Shown piece after piece: positions 44,795-53,088 of a stretch of 64,000 nt of DNA (position 1 is its first letter; each line of letters begins with the position of its first letter). The position numbers and the translations under genes are program-made. The DNA comes from Sulfitobacter sp. JL08 (GTDB lineage Bacteria; Pseudomonadota; Alphaproteobacteria; Rhodobacterales; Rhodobacteraceae). Under the pieces are notes generated by a model. It was not told the DNA's origin. It searched no databases and worked only from the letters and a program-made list of their open reading frames with translations. The stretch is from NCBI RefSeq assembly GCF_003352045.1, contig NZ_CP025815.1:992001-1056000 (forward strand). The letters are read 5' to 3'.

Positions 44795-45505
44795 TTACCG
44801 GCTGGACAGGGCTAGACCCTGCAATTCGCGCAAAAGCTTGCGCACCATCGCGTCTTCAAAATCCTCGAACCCCAGCGCTGTCTGCACAAACGCATCCGGC
44901 CCGACGATCACATAGGCGCGAAAATAGGACGAGATTTCCGCAATATCGACCTGGCGCGCATCGCTGATCTTTGGCGCATCCGCGCCGATCACCAGCGCAT
45001 TGATCGTGATGCCGCCACGCTGCAATCTGTCCGATACAGCGCGCGGGTGCGGCCCGATATTCGATTTGCCATCGCCCGAAATATCAAGTGTCCGTTTCCA
45101 GCAGGTCGATTGCTGGCGCAGCAGATCAGTGCCAAACAGCATCGTCTCGCCAAGTGATGTGCCCGGTGTGGACACGATGCGCTGCGTTAAACGCAACCGT
45201 GCGGCAATGCTGTCAATCTGGGCGTCACTTTCGATATATGTCCAGCCCAGTAACATGCGCTGATCCTGCGCGCCGCTCCATTCATAAATCGCCAGCGACA
45301 CTGGTGCCGACGGCATCGCCAGCAAAGCGCCGCGCACATCGGGATGCGACAGTGCGCCCGCCAGTCCATCCAGTTGCAACCGGTATTCCCGGGCATCCAC
45401 CGATCCCGAAACATCCAGCGCCAGCGCCAGTGCCTGCCGGCATTGTGCCACCGCCATCTGACCCCAAAACGCCAGAACAAAAGCGGCAAACACGATACGG
45501 CGCAT
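44795..45505 (-). CDS. Exported DUF1194 protein (von Willebrand A-like), copy 1
   Basis: 236 residues with signal peptide (VFAAFVLAFWGQMAVA). The DVSGSVD motif (about 30-36; DxSxS metal-ion-dependent adhesion site) begins a VWA-like fold, and LDISGDGKSNIGPHP fits the second metal-loop region. DUF1194 proteins are exported, function unknown. It is separated by 6 bases from a paralogous gene upstream (45512-46234), forming a tandem pair. C-terminal FEDFEDAMVRKLLREL is shared with that paralogue. Confidence 0.85.
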   Translation of the reverse strand: MRRIVFAAFVLAFWGQMAVAQCRQALALALDVSGSVDAREYRLQLDGLAGALSHPDVRGALLAMPSAPVSLAIYEWSGAQDQRMLLGWTYIESDAQIDSIAARLRLTQRIVSTPGTSLGETMLFGTDLLRQQSTCWKRTLDISGDGKSNIGPHPRAVSDRLQRGGITINALVIGADAPKISDARQVDIAEISSYFRAYVIVGPDAFVQTALGFEDFEDAMVRKLLRELQGLALSSR

Positions 45506-45511
45506 CCCCGT

Positions 45512-46234
45512 TCACCCCGGAATGTCTGGCGCAGGCGCTGACAGATTGCCAATTGTCCGGGCAGAAACCTCGCGTTCCAGCTTGCGCCGCATGGCGTCCT
45601 TGTAATCTTCAAAACTGTGCGCCTGTTCCAGAAACGCCCCCGGACCACGCAGAACCTGATCCTGATAGAACCGGATCACGTCCTGCCCGTCCGACGTGTC
45701 CGGCGTGGCGATCACCAGACCATTCACGGTGACGCCCTCGAACGGGAACGCGCCATAGGCCGTATCGGGCATGAACCCTTCGTTGTTGACGCCATCCCCC
45801 GCCATATCCAGCGTGCGAAACAGGCAAGTCGGGCCGCGCCGCAGCAGGCCCGCGCCATATCCCAGCGCATAACCCATGGCGGTAGGAAATTCGATTTCGC
45901 TGCGATCAGACCGCTGGATCGCAAGGGCGATATCCTGCAGCGTTTCAGGGCCTGTCACCATCTGCCAGTCGACCAGCAGCGACTGATTGTACCGTCCGCT
46001 CCATTCAAAAACCGCTAGTGCCACCGGCAGGTCCGCGCCAAAAAACGCGGCCTGCACATCGGGCGAGATTAATGCGGCGGCCAGACCGCTGCGCTGCAAA
46101 CGGTCTTCGGCCTCGTCCACCGATGACGACACATCAATCGCCAGAACAAGCGCCAGCCGACAATCTACAGCCTGCGCCGGCCCGCCCGCCATCATGGCGC
46201 AAACGGCGCCTTGCAAGAGGCGCCGTTTTACCAA
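45512..46234 (-). CDS. Exported DUF1194 protein (von Willebrand A-like), copy 2
   Basis: 240 residues; paralogue of the downstream copy. Signal peptide ends around GGPAQA. AIDVSSSVDEAEDRLQ (metal-binding DxSxS) and DMAGDGVNNEGFMPD correspond to the motif pair in copy 1. The C-terminus FEDYKDAMRRKLEREV resembles FEDFEDAMVRKLLREL of its partner. The two genes diverge substantially, so an old duplication. The VOC gene start region overlaps its 5' end by 7 bases, so the three genes are one operon. Confidence 0.85.
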   Translation of the reverse strand: MVKRRLLQGAVCAMMAGGPAQAVDCRLALVLAIDVSSSVDEAEDRLQRSGLAAALISPDVQAAFFGADLPVALAVFEWSGRYNQSLLVDWQMVTGPETLQDIALAIQRSDRSEIEFPTAMGYALGYGAGLLRRGPTCLFRTLDMAGDGVNNEGFMPDTAYGAFPFEGVTVNGLVIATPDTSDGQDVIRFYQDQVLRGPGAFLEQAHSFEDYKDAMRRKLEREVSARTIGNLSAPAPDIPG

Positions 46235-46656
46235 TGGCCGGTGTTTTCCATGCTGGCCCAGGGTTCGACCACTTCAAGCGCATCGCCGTTCTGCAACAAT
46301 TCGACCGAAATGTTATCCGGCGAGCGTACAAAGGCCATACGCCCGTCGCGCGGTGGGCGGTTGATGGTTACGCCGTTGTCCATCAGGTGCTGACAGGTTT
46401 CAAAAATATTGTCGACACCGTAGGCCAGATGGCCGAAATGGCGGCTGTCGCTGGGCAAAGCGTCATCGCCATCCCAGTTATACGTCAGCTCAAGCGGGCA
46501 TTCCTCTTGTCCCGGCGCTGCCATGAACACGTTGGTGAAACGCCCCTGTTCAGAGTCCCAGCGCCGCGTTTCCCGCAAACCCAGCAGTTCGTAAAACGCC
46601 ATCGACGTTTCCAGATCCTTGACGCGGACCATGGTGTGCAAATATTTCAAACCCAT
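46228..46656 (-). CDS. gloA: VOC-family lactoylglutathione lyase-like protein
   Basis: 142 residues from 46656 (MGLKYLHTMVRVKDLETSMA), with a weak leader. HTMVRVKDLETSMAFYELLGLRET is a typical glyoxalase I start. LELTYNWD carries a metal-binding Glu; HFGHLAYGVDNI a His; and ISVELLQNG the final Glu. This is the zinc/nickel-dependent lactoylglutathione lyase arrangement of a single-chain VOC homodimer. It overlaps the DUF1194 copy 2 gene by 7 bases. Detoxifies methylglycoxal via hemithioacetal, if the annotation is right. Confidence 0.85.
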   Translation of the reverse strand: MGLKYLHTMVRVKDLETSMAFYELLGLRETRRWDSEQGRFTNVFMAAPGQEECPLELTYNWDGDDALPSDSRHFGHLAYGVDNIFETCQHLMDNGVTINRPPRDGRMAFVRSPDNISVELLQNGDALEVVEPWASMENTGHW

Positions 46657-46724
46657 AAAAAAACTCCTTCTGTTCGTGTTCAACCTAGCACAGCCCGCGC
46701 TGTGATCCAGCGCGATCCACGGTT

Positions 46725-48158
46725 TCAGAACTTGGAGCGGATACCCATCGACACCGACAGTTCGCGCGTATCAAAGCGGCTGACATTTGACCGGCTTTTG
46801 CCTGCCTGGAACCGCATGGTCGGGGCAAACCCGGCATAATCGATCCCGCGAAACAAAAGGGTTACATCTGCCAGCACGGATTCATCCTGCCGCCCGCCGG
46901 GGACCGAGATGAACCCGACATTGAACGCATCGTAATCGGAATACCCAAAGGTGATTCCGGCACTGACTTCGACTGGGCCAACCGGGTTGGCAAAACTATA
47001 GGCCGCCCGCAAGGCCGTTGTGTTGAAGTCGTTGTTTATATTTACGGAATTGACATCGCGCAGGGTCAGATCAACGCTGACGGCATCGCCATTTGCAAGC
47101 CGCTGGAAATACCGTGCGCCCAGCCCGTAGATGTCTGCATCCTGCGAGGCCGGATCAATCCGCGACCTGCTTTCATAAAGCCCGCTGACGGTAACGCCGC
47201 TTTGCGCATTCAACCGCCACCCGCGCAACGCAGTGACCCGTCCGAAATCATAAGATTCCCGCCCCCCCGACCAGAACCGGCCCGCCGCCGCCTCGACCGA
47301 TCCGAATCCGTCAGAGCCTATCGCAAAATCGTGCCGTAACGAGGTTTCGGCATAGGTGCTGTCAAAATCATCATCCGAAGCCATCGGCGCCTGCGATCGT
47401 GCGTCATCGGATAATCGCACCTCTTTGATGTAAAGCCGCCCGCCCCATGTTGTCGTGCTTCTGCCGTCCCCGCGCAGGCGGTATCCGGTTGAAATATCCA
47501 GCGTCCCGATCACACCGCTCAGCGCTTGCGCATCCGGGCTTAGAATGCCGGTCGCGGGAACGCCGTCGATGATGTTAAGGCCGGTATCGGCCCCGTTGTT
47601 CACGTTGTCAGATGGGCGCAGACCCACCCCGATCTGGAATGACCAAGGGTTCAGCGCGCGCACCTGTGCGTATTCACGTCCGATCTGGCTCTCTATCTCC
47701 TCGGTCGGGGCGTGCTGAACGGCGCGCCGCATCCAGATTTGTGTCAGCGTCGGGCGCCCTTCGGCATAGGACAGTTGCGCCGCCAGTTGCGCGGCTTCGA
47801 ACTTGCGCCCGGGATTTTGGGTATAGCGATAGGCCTGCGATGCCGCCTTGCGGCCCTCGCGCAGGTTTCGTTTCTGCGAATAGGCCACGGCCATCACGAA
47901 ATGCGCGAAAGCATCGTTCGGGTCGGCTTGCAACAACCCGCCAGCCACTTGCAACGCAATGTCGGGATCACCGGCCTTGAGCGCCTGTTCGGCAACGATA
48001 CGGGCCTGATCCAGCGACAGGGTGACGGTTTGCGCTGTGTCCTGCGCCGCAAGCGGCGGCGTCAGGACGACAGAAAAACAAGCGGCAATCAGGTAGACAG
48101 CGTTCCGAATGGCCTGCGCAGGTTTACGGACAGGCCGGATCATCGCCAGGCTTGCCAC
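46725..48158 (-). CDS. Slam-like outer membrane protein (TPR plus beta-barrel, DUF560 type)
   Basis: 477 residues from GTG 48158 (ATG 48143 is an alternative). Signal peptide (VYLIAACFSVVLTPPLAAQ), a periplasmic TPR-like helical region (about 45-160, e.g. ALQVAGGLLQADPNDAFAHF) and a C-terminal beta-barrel (about 170-477) ending SVSMGIRSKF, with the outer-membrane Phe. This is the Slam/surface lipoprotein assembly modulator layout. Its partner lipoprotein gene is immediately upstream and overlaps by 35 bases. Slam proteins carry lipoproteins across the outer membrane to the cell surface. Confidence 0.85.
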   Translation of the reverse strand: MASLAMIRPVRKPAQAIRNAVYLIAACFSVVLTPPLAAQDTAQTVTLSLDQARIVAEQALKAGDPDIALQVAGGLLQADPNDAFAHFVMAVAYSQKRNLREGRKAASQAYRYTQNPGRKFEAAQLAAQLSYAEGRPTLTQIWMRRAVQHAPTEEIESQIGREYAQVRALNPWSFQIGVGLRPSDNVNNGADTGLNIIDGVPATGILSPDAQALSGVIGTLDISTGYRLRGDGRSTTTWGGRLYIKEVRLSDDARSQAPMASDDDFDSTYAETSLRHDFAIGSDGFGSVEAAAGRFWSGGRESYDFGRVTALRGWRLNAQSGVTVSGLYESRSRIDPASQDADIYGLGARYFQRLANGDAVSVDLTLRDVNSVNINNDFNTTALRAAYSFANPVGPVEVSAGITFGYSDYDAFNVGFISVPGGRQDESVLADVTLLFRGIDYAGFAPTMRFQAGKSRSNVSRFDTRELSVSMGIRSKF

Positions 48159-49065
48159 ACTGGATCAGGACAAAGACACCGCGTTCGCGTTCGGTGCCGT
48201 TGGCGATGCCTGCATCGTCAAAAAACTGGTCCAGAGAAATGACGCCGCCCACGGCCGCCGCGTCTGTGCCACCGAACACGCCGCCGAATGCACCGATGCT
48301 GCGGCTCGGATCTCCGTCATATTCGACATTGCCCAGAAACGTGCCATCGGCCGCGATGTTGCCTTCGACCAGTACGATTGTCGGCAGGGCGGTTGCCGTA
48401 TCAACCAATGTGCGGCCCGACACGTTGCCGTTCACCGAATCGTCGGTGAAATCAACGTTCAGGAAAATCTGACCGGTGGTGCGGGCCGATTGTGCCGGAA
48501 GGTCTGACAGCACCGCGCCAACGGGCGGGGGCAAAAGGTTCGGGCCACCGGGTGCTTCAAGGTTGGTCACGCCCGCATAATTACCGGCGTAAGTTACAAG
48601 GCCGGATGGCGATGCCACCCCACCGGGGGGATCATAGGCGCCGGTGCGCTGATAAAACGCCCCCGAAAAGAAGCGGTTGAACTGTCCGCCATCGGAGACG
48701 GCGCCAGCTTTGACAGAGGTGCCGGGATCGGTGCTTTCCGCGACAAGGGCGGTAAAATGCCGGTTCGCCCAATCTTGCTGGTAGGTGAAGGCCTGATAGT
48801 TCCCGATATCAAGCCCGGGCGTACGCACATAAGGGGCGATAAGCGTCCCGGCATCCAGCGACGTCAGTTCAAGCTGCAAAGTGCCGTCTGCGGGATTGTA
48901 AATTGCCGATTGCAGGTTGCCGGCCAAAACTTCGGGAATGCCGTTCGTGCTGTCGTCGGGAATTTCACCCGGCGCACCGCTTCCGGGTGGCGGGGTATCA
49001 AACGGGTTGCCGTCGCCACAGGCTGCCAGCGCCGCCAAAAGTGCCACACTCATCCAAACGCGCAT
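48124..49065 (-). CDS. TbpB-like surface lipoprotein, Slam partner
   Basis: 313 residues with lipobox LAALAAC (Cys16). After a Pro/Gly-rich linker (PPPGSGAPGEIPDD) the chain is beta-rich with repeated short strands. Near the end, GAFGGVFGGTDAAAVGG matches the closing beta-barrel motif of transferrin-binding-protein-B-like lipoproteins (G-x-F-x-G... GG). This organisation, together with overlap with the Slam-like gene, indicates a surface-exposed lipoprotein. Its ligand is unknown; haem, metal or protein binding is possible. The final CGKPGDDPACP has two Cys. Confidence 0.82.
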   Translation of the reverse strand: MRVWMSVALLAALAACGDGNPFDTPPPGSGAPGEIPDDSTNGIPEVLAGNLQSAIYNPADGTLQLELTSLDAGTLIAPYVRTPGLDIGNYQAFTYQQDWANRHFTALVAESTDPGTSVKAGAVSDGGQFNRFFSGAFYQRTGAYDPPGGVASPSGLVTYAGNYAGVTNLEAPGGPNLLPPPVGAVLSDLPAQSARTTGQIFLNVDFTDDSVNGNVSGRTLVDTATALPTIVLVEGNIAADGTFLGNVEYDGDPSRSIGAFGGVFGGTDAAAVGGVISLDQFFDDAGIANGTERERGVFVLIQCGKPGDDPACP

Positions 49066-49263
49066 GATCTGCCCCTAATCCGTTTTTTGACTTTGGGGCA
49101 GATTCCATTGGGGCGCTGCAAAAGTCAACGCTGTTGCAGTGTAATAAGAAATCAGCGTGGCCGATAAATTACCATCATATTGCGGTTCACGCAGGGGCAA
49201 CAGCTATATACAGTAGGGCGCAAATAGATTCTGTAACAGAACCTGCGGATCAGGAGAATGAAG

Positions 49264-50172
49264 ATGTCGCTAAGCCCCGAACAACAGGCCGAGATTGATG
49301 CCCAGCGCAGTGCGCCCACGCCAACCCTGCGCACCGTCGCACCGGGAATCGAGGCGCATTTGTACAGCGCAAATCCGGTTCTGGATCACGGGTTTGTCCG
49401 TGTAATCGATTACATGGGCGATGATGCCGCGATCTGTCAGGCGGCGCGGGTCAGCTATGGCAAGGGCACCAAATCGGTGCAGAACGATGCCGGACTGATC
49501 CGCTATCTGATGCGCCACTGGCACTCCACTCCGTTCGAGATGTGCGAGATCAAGTTGCACGTGAAACTGCCGGTGTTCGTTGCGCGCCAGTGGATCCGCC
49601 ACCGCACCGCCAACGTGAACGAATATTCCGCGCGCTATTCCATTCTGGATCGCGAGTTTTACATCCCCGCGCCTGAACATATCAACGCGCAGTCGGTGGT
49701 GAACAATCAGGGCCGCGGTGCCGTGCTGCAAGGGGAAGAGGCCGCGCGCGTTCTGGAAATCCTCAAGGCGGACAGCACCCGCGCCTATGACAATTACGAG
49801 GCGATGATTTCACAGGACGGACAGGACGGGCTGGCGCGCGAATTGGCCCGCATGAACCTGCCCGCCAACATCTACACGCAATGGTACTGGAAGGTCGATC
49901 TTCACAACCTGTTCCATTTCCTGCGCCTGCGCGCAGATGCCCACGCGCAATACGAAATCCGTGTCTATGCCGATGCGATCTGCAACGTGGTCGCCGACTG
50001 GGTGCCCGCCGCCTACGGTGCCTTCGAAGACTACCGCATGGGCGGCGCACAGCTAAGCGCGACCGCGCTGGACTGTGTAAAGCGGATGCTGAAGGGCGAG
50101 ACGGTGACGCAGGAAAACTCCGGCATGAGCAAAGGGGAATGGCGGGAGTTTGAGGGGGTTATTGGTGGGTGA
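49264..50172 (+). CDS. thyX: Flavin-dependent thymidylate synthase
   Basis: 302 residues from ATG 49264, 7 bases behind AGGAG; ATG 49258 lies too close to this site. The ThyX motif [14 protein letters not shown] (RHRxxNxNExSxRY; the catalytic region with FAD- and dUMP-binding residues) is at about 116-129. The C-terminal [15 protein letters not shown] continues the ThyX fold. ThyX makes dTMP from dUMP using FAD, NADPH and methylenetetrahydrofolate. The gene overlaps the FRG remnant start by 8 bases. Confidence 0.96.
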   Translation: MSLSPEQQAEIDAQRSAPTPTLRTVAPGIEAHLYSANPVLDHGFVRVIDYMGDDAAICQAARVSYGKGTKSVQNDAGLIRYLMRHWHSTPFEMCEIKLHVKLPVFVARQWIRHRTANVNEYSARYSILDREFYIPAPEHINAQSVVNNQGRGAVLQGEEAARVLEILKADSTRAYDNYEAMISQDGQDGLARELARMNLPANIYTQWYWKVDLHNLFHFLRLRADAHAQYEIRVYADAICNVVADWVPAAYGAFEDYRMGGAQLSATALDCVKRMLKGETVTQENSGMSKGEWREFEGVIGG

Positions 50173-50341
50173 CGAAAACAACTCCTCCTTGGCTGGTCAG
50201 TGGCTTGGCAAAAGCAATGGTGATCCAAGTGCTGAGGTGTTGTTGGATGTCGATGCCGAAGACGGCGCCGCTTCAGGCATAGCTTACTTGTTCCCAGACG
50301 GTGATTTAATCCCATCCTCCTTAGCGCGCATTCGAACTGAA
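50165..50341 (+). pseudogene. FRG-domain protein, N-terminal remnant
   Basis: From GTG 50165 (GAGGGGG 6 bases upstream; TTG 50162 and 50150 are alternatives) 59 residues read ...LAGQWLGKSNGDPSAE and DAEDGAASGIAYLFPDGDLI, which fit the N-terminal domain preceding FRG (GxAYLFPD). The frame ends where IS5-family DNA begins at 50342. The C-terminal part is at 51516-51653 but the central FRG domain (about 200 residues) is missing, so the gene is dead. The 5' end overlaps thyX by 8 bases. Confidence 0.65.
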
Positions 50342-51515
50342 GGAATCTCTGAAGAACTTCCCCATTTTGGCTTGATTTGGTATGGTTTCTGCGGATGAGA
50401 GAGGAGCCCGCCGATGCCCAAACAGCCTGCCATTCCCGGCCTTGGTGATGCGGTGAAGAAGAAGGTGACGCGCCGCGAGAAGTTCCTGTCGGAGATGGAT
50501 GCGGTGGTGCCTTGGGGTCGTCTGTTGGCGCTGATCGAGCCGCACTATCCGAAGGTTGGGTCAAAGGGTGGTCGGCCACCGATGCCACTGGAGACGATGC
50601 TGCGAGTGTATTTCCTTCAGAGCTGGTACGCGCTGAGCGATCCGATGGCCGAAGAGAGCCTGTATGACAGCGAGGCCATGCGCCGGTTTGCCGGTATCGA
50701 GCTTGGCGATGACCGCATCCCCGACGAAACAACGATCCTGAACTTCCGGCACCTGCTGGAGAAGCATCAGCTGACCGAGAAGCTGTTTGCCGAGGTGAAT
50801 GCCTATCTTGCCGACAAGGGCGTCACGCTGCGCTCTGGCACGTTGGTGGATGCGACGATCATCGATGCGCCGTCCTCGACCAAGAATGAAGCCAAGGCCC
50901 GCGATCCCGAGATGTCATCCACCAAGAAGGGTAATGACTGGTACTTCGGCATGAAGGCCCATGTTGGCGTCGATGCAGACAGCGGCATCGTCCACAGCCT
51001 GGAGACCACCACTGCCAAGACCCACGATAGCCAGGTCTGGGACGAACTGCTGCACGGCAACGAAACATCCGTCTGGGCGGACAAGGGCTACGTGCATTCC
51101 GAACGAGAGGCGGCCTTCACCAAGGATGCAGGCCGGTTCTGGGGCGTGATGCGCAAGGCACCCAAAGGTGGCGAACTGGATCCGCTCGACGTGCAGATCA
51201 ACCGGATCATCGCAAAGGTCCGGGCCAAGGTTGAGCACCCGTTCCGGATCCTGAAGCGCCAGTTCGGCCACGTGAAGACGCGCTACCGTGGGCTGGCCAA
51301 GAACCGGGCGCATCTGTTCACGCTCTTCGCCCTCGGCAACCTGTTCATGACCCGGAGAAAGCTGGCAGCATGAGGCAGAGTCTGCCCAAAAACGCCGAAA
51401 CCGCCACTCAGGCGGCCGAAACAGCGGGAAAATCGCTGGAAATGGGACGTCTGACGCCCCAAACTACCTTCAAGCCGGCACGGCGGCGAAGCCGAAGGCG
51501 TTGATCAGACTTTCC
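50342..51515 (+). mobile_element. IS5-family insertion sequence
   Basis: About 1,174 bp containing one IS5-family transposase. Imperfect terminal repeats: GGAATCTCTGAAGAAC at the left and, on the minus strand, GGAAAGTCTGATCAAC at the right (12 of 16 identical). No convincing target duplication: the flanks are TGA and TAA. That and the missing middle of the FRG gene suggest a deletion next to the element after insertion. Confidence 0.85.
50414..51373 (+). CDS. IS5-family transposase
   Basis: 319 residues, MPKQPAIPGLGDAVKKKVTR. An N-terminal DUF772 domain (LRVYFLQSWYALSDPMAEES) precedes the DDE_Tnp_1 catalytic domain: first Asp in TLVDATIIDAPS, second in ADKGYVHSE, and Glu in AKVEHPFRILKRQFG. 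Complete and uninterrupted, so potentially active. GAGGAGCCCGCCG lies before the ATG. Belongs to the IS5 group that also occurs in many roseobacters. Confidence 0.95.
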   Translation: MPKQPAIPGLGDAVKKKVTRREKFLSEMDAVVPWGRLLALIEPHYPKVGSKGGRPPMPLETMLRVYFLQSWYALSDPMAEESLYDSEAMRRFAGIELGDDRIPDETTILNFRHLLEKHQLTEKLFAEVNAYLADKGVTLRSGTLVDATIIDAPSSTKNEAKARDPEMSSTKKGNDWYFGMKAHVGVDADSGIVHSLETTTAKTHDSQVWDELLHGNETSVWADKGYVHSEREAAFTKDAGRFWGVMRKAPKGGELDPLDVQINRIIAKVRAKVEHPFRILKRQFGHVKTRYRGLAKNRAHLFTLFALGNLFMTRRKLAA

Positions 51516-51653
51516 CTAAGGGCAATTGATTTGCCCGTTTCAGAAGCAGAGAAAGCTCTAAATGATTTGAGATTAATGGGCATAACCAAGGCGACTCTAT
51601 TTCCTGGAATTGAGAGCATTTGCGAAGAATTGAGGAACCTGTATTTTTCTTAA
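51516..51653 (+). pseudogene. FRG-domain protein, C-terminal remnant
   Basis: Translated to the stop at 51653, the frame gives AIDLPVSEAEKALNDLRLMG and ITKATLFPGIESICEELRNL, the characteristic final segment of FRG-domain proteins (LRLMGITKATLFP). It starts directly at the right end of the IS. It has no start and lacks the FRG core, so it is the 3' relic of the same gene whose 5' end is at 50165-50341. Confidence 0.7.
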
Positions 51654-51679
51654 CGCTCACGACTACAATTGAAATTTGT

Positions 51680-51700
51680 TGCCCAATCTCCGATTGGGCA
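51680..51700. other. Perfect 9-bp stem-loop downstream of FRG remnant
   Basis: TGCCCAATC (51680-51688), loop TCC, GATTGGGCA (51692-51700). A short hairpin without a following T-run; it directly abuts the large palindrome at 51701-51781. It might be a terminator for the FRG gene or part of the palindrome cluster. Confidence 0.6.
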
Positions 51701-51781
51701 GCGCCCGAACCGCCCCCGTCGTGCCGAAGGCACGCCTGCGGCGTGATGCGGGCGCTTACGCCCATCCCTCGGTTCGGGCGC
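51701..51781. repeat. Multi-armed palindrome (REP-like element)
   Basis: An outer perfect 12-base inverted repeat GCGCCCGAACCG (51701-51712) and CGGTTCGGGCGC (51770-51781) encloses hairpins CGTGCC-GAA-GGCACG (51720-51734), CACGCC-TGC-GGCGTG (51731-51745, alternative pairing) and GGGCG-CTTA-CGCCC (51750-51763). The result is a cloverleaf-like fold in DNA or RNA. It lies in a 297-base gene-free stretch between the FRG remnant and cspA. It looks like a dispersed repeated element of the genome rather than a terminator. Confidence 0.6.
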
Positions 51782-51950
51782 GGCGCACTATTTAGAACGC
51801 AAACCCAATGCGCACACCTCAATTACATCACCGCCACACCGCAGCGCAGCAGTCACACCCCTTGTTCATGAAATCATCCGGCGACACTTCACCTGTGCCC
51901 GGCCCCCAGTATCCAGAGGCCGGCCCGATCCTGTCGCCGTTTTGGAAAGG

Positions 51951-52157
51951 TCAGAGCGGTTTGATATCGGCGGCCATCTGCCGTCCGTCACGCCCGTCTT
52001 CCAGCTCGTAGCTGACCTTTTGATTGTCCGCCAGTCCGGTCAGTCCGGACCGCTCCACAGCCGAAATGTGCACAAACACATCCTTGCCGCCATCTTCGGG
52101 TTCGATAAATCCGAACCCTTTTGTTGTATTAAACCACTTCACGGTGCCTGTTGGCAT
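51951..52157 (-). CDS. cspA: Cold shock domain protein (CspA family)
   Basis: 68 residues starting at 52157 (MPTGTVKWFNTTKGFGFIEP), with the RNP1 motif KGFGFIEP and RNP2 DVFVHIS. Its ribosome binding site is AAGAAGGAGACACGTG. It is a single-stranded nucleic acid chaperone that can be induced by cold or act in stationary phase. The open frame continues upstream to 52313 but has no conserved content before this Met. Confidence 0.95.
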   Translation of the reverse strand: MPTGTVKWFNTTKGFGFIEPEDGGKDVFVHISAVERSGLTGLADNQKVSYELEDGRDGRQMAADIKPL

Positions 52158-52358
52158 CACGTGTCTCCTTCTTCCCTTAACGCCCGCACCATCACCCGAT
52201 GCAGGCAAACTAAGTGGCGGGCACGCGCCGCACCGCAACCGGCAGGTCGTTACCACATCCACGGCCTGAATGATTACACGGTAATTATAAAAATCAAGCG
52301 AAACGGGATGCAATCGCCCGCCGTGCTGCTATTTTGGGCACCAGATAACGGGGGCGTG

Positions 52359-52676
52359 ATGATACTCTACGGGCTGAAAAACTGTGATACCTGCCGCAAG
52401 GCATTGAAAGAATTGCCAAATGCCGATTTTGTCGATGTCCGCGCCGATGGCGTGCCCGCCGATGTGATGGCCCGCGCGCATGAGCAATTTGGTGCCGCTT
52501 TGCTGAACACGCGTTCCACCACATGGCGCGCGCTGGATGAGGATACGCGCCAAACCCCGCCGCTGGCATTGCTGGCCGCCCACCCCGCGCTGATGAAACG
52601 CCCGCTGATCGTGGCGGGGGACGCGATGTATCTGGGCTGGGGGCCTGATGTGCGCGCCGCCCTTGGGATTGCGTGA
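52359..52676 (+). CDS. ArsC/Spx-family (YffB-like) thioredoxin-fold protein
   Basis: 105 residues from ATG 52359 (GTG 52356 directly before). MILYGLKNCDTCRKALKELP carries a CxxC (residues 9-12), where Cys9 and Cys12 match the ArsC-like redox Cys. The rest, with NTRSTTWRALDEDTR and KRPLIVAGDAMYLGWGP, is the ArsC family fold ending in RPL. This is the YffB/Spx-like arsenate-reductase subfamily of unknown function, not proven to reduce arsenate. The frame is open far upstream, but the start is clear from conservation. Confidence 0.85.
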   Translation: MILYGLKNCDTCRKALKELPNADFVDVRADGVPADVMARAHEQFGAALLNTRSTTWRALDEDTRQTPPLALLAAHPALMKRPLIVAGDAMYLGWGPDVRAALGIA

Positions 52677-52719
52677 CCGCGCCCTTATGTAAGGCACCCG
52701 AAACAGACACGAGGCCCCG

Positions 52720-53088
52720 ATGCGCAACGCAGCTTTGACCCTTGGCATTATCGCCGGACTGACCGGTATGATCGTCGGATTTTTCAGTTTCGGCTATATC
52801 GAAGCCATCGAAAAATACGGTGAAATCGAAGGTTTGGCCGAACAGGTCTCCAATGTCGGGCTGGTGCAGGTGGTGGCGATCCTGTCGCCGATGCTGGCGA
52901 TTGCCGGCGGCGCAATGGCACGCGCCCGCGCACTGGCGGGCGGGCTGTTGATGGGCCTGTCAGCAGTGGGAATGTACGCCGCTTTCGGCTTTAACGTGTT
53001 CACGATGTTCCCCATCGCCTTTGCCGGCCTAGGCGCGGTTCTGGGCATCGCCGCGGGCCAGCCCGACGAACCCAAGGCGCATTTCTAG
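52720..53088 (+). CDS. Small integral membrane protein (122 aa)
   Basis: 122 residues with four probable transmembrane helices: LGIIAGLTGMIVGFFSFGYI (8-27), VQVVAILSPMLAIAGGAMA, ALAGGLLMGLSAVGMYAAFG, and MFPIAFAGLGAVLGIAAG. It is preceded by ACGAGGCCCCG. Family not recognised beyond a small DUF4064-like membrane protein, which is only a guess. The gene converges with doxX; the 3' ends overlap by 4 bases. Confidence 0.7.
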   Translation: MRNAALTLGIIAGLTGMIVGFFSFGYIEAIEKYGEIEGLAEQVSNVGLVQVVAILSPMLAIAGGAMARARALAGGLLMGLSAVGMYAAFGFNVFTMFPIAFAGLGAVLGIAAGQPDEPKAHF

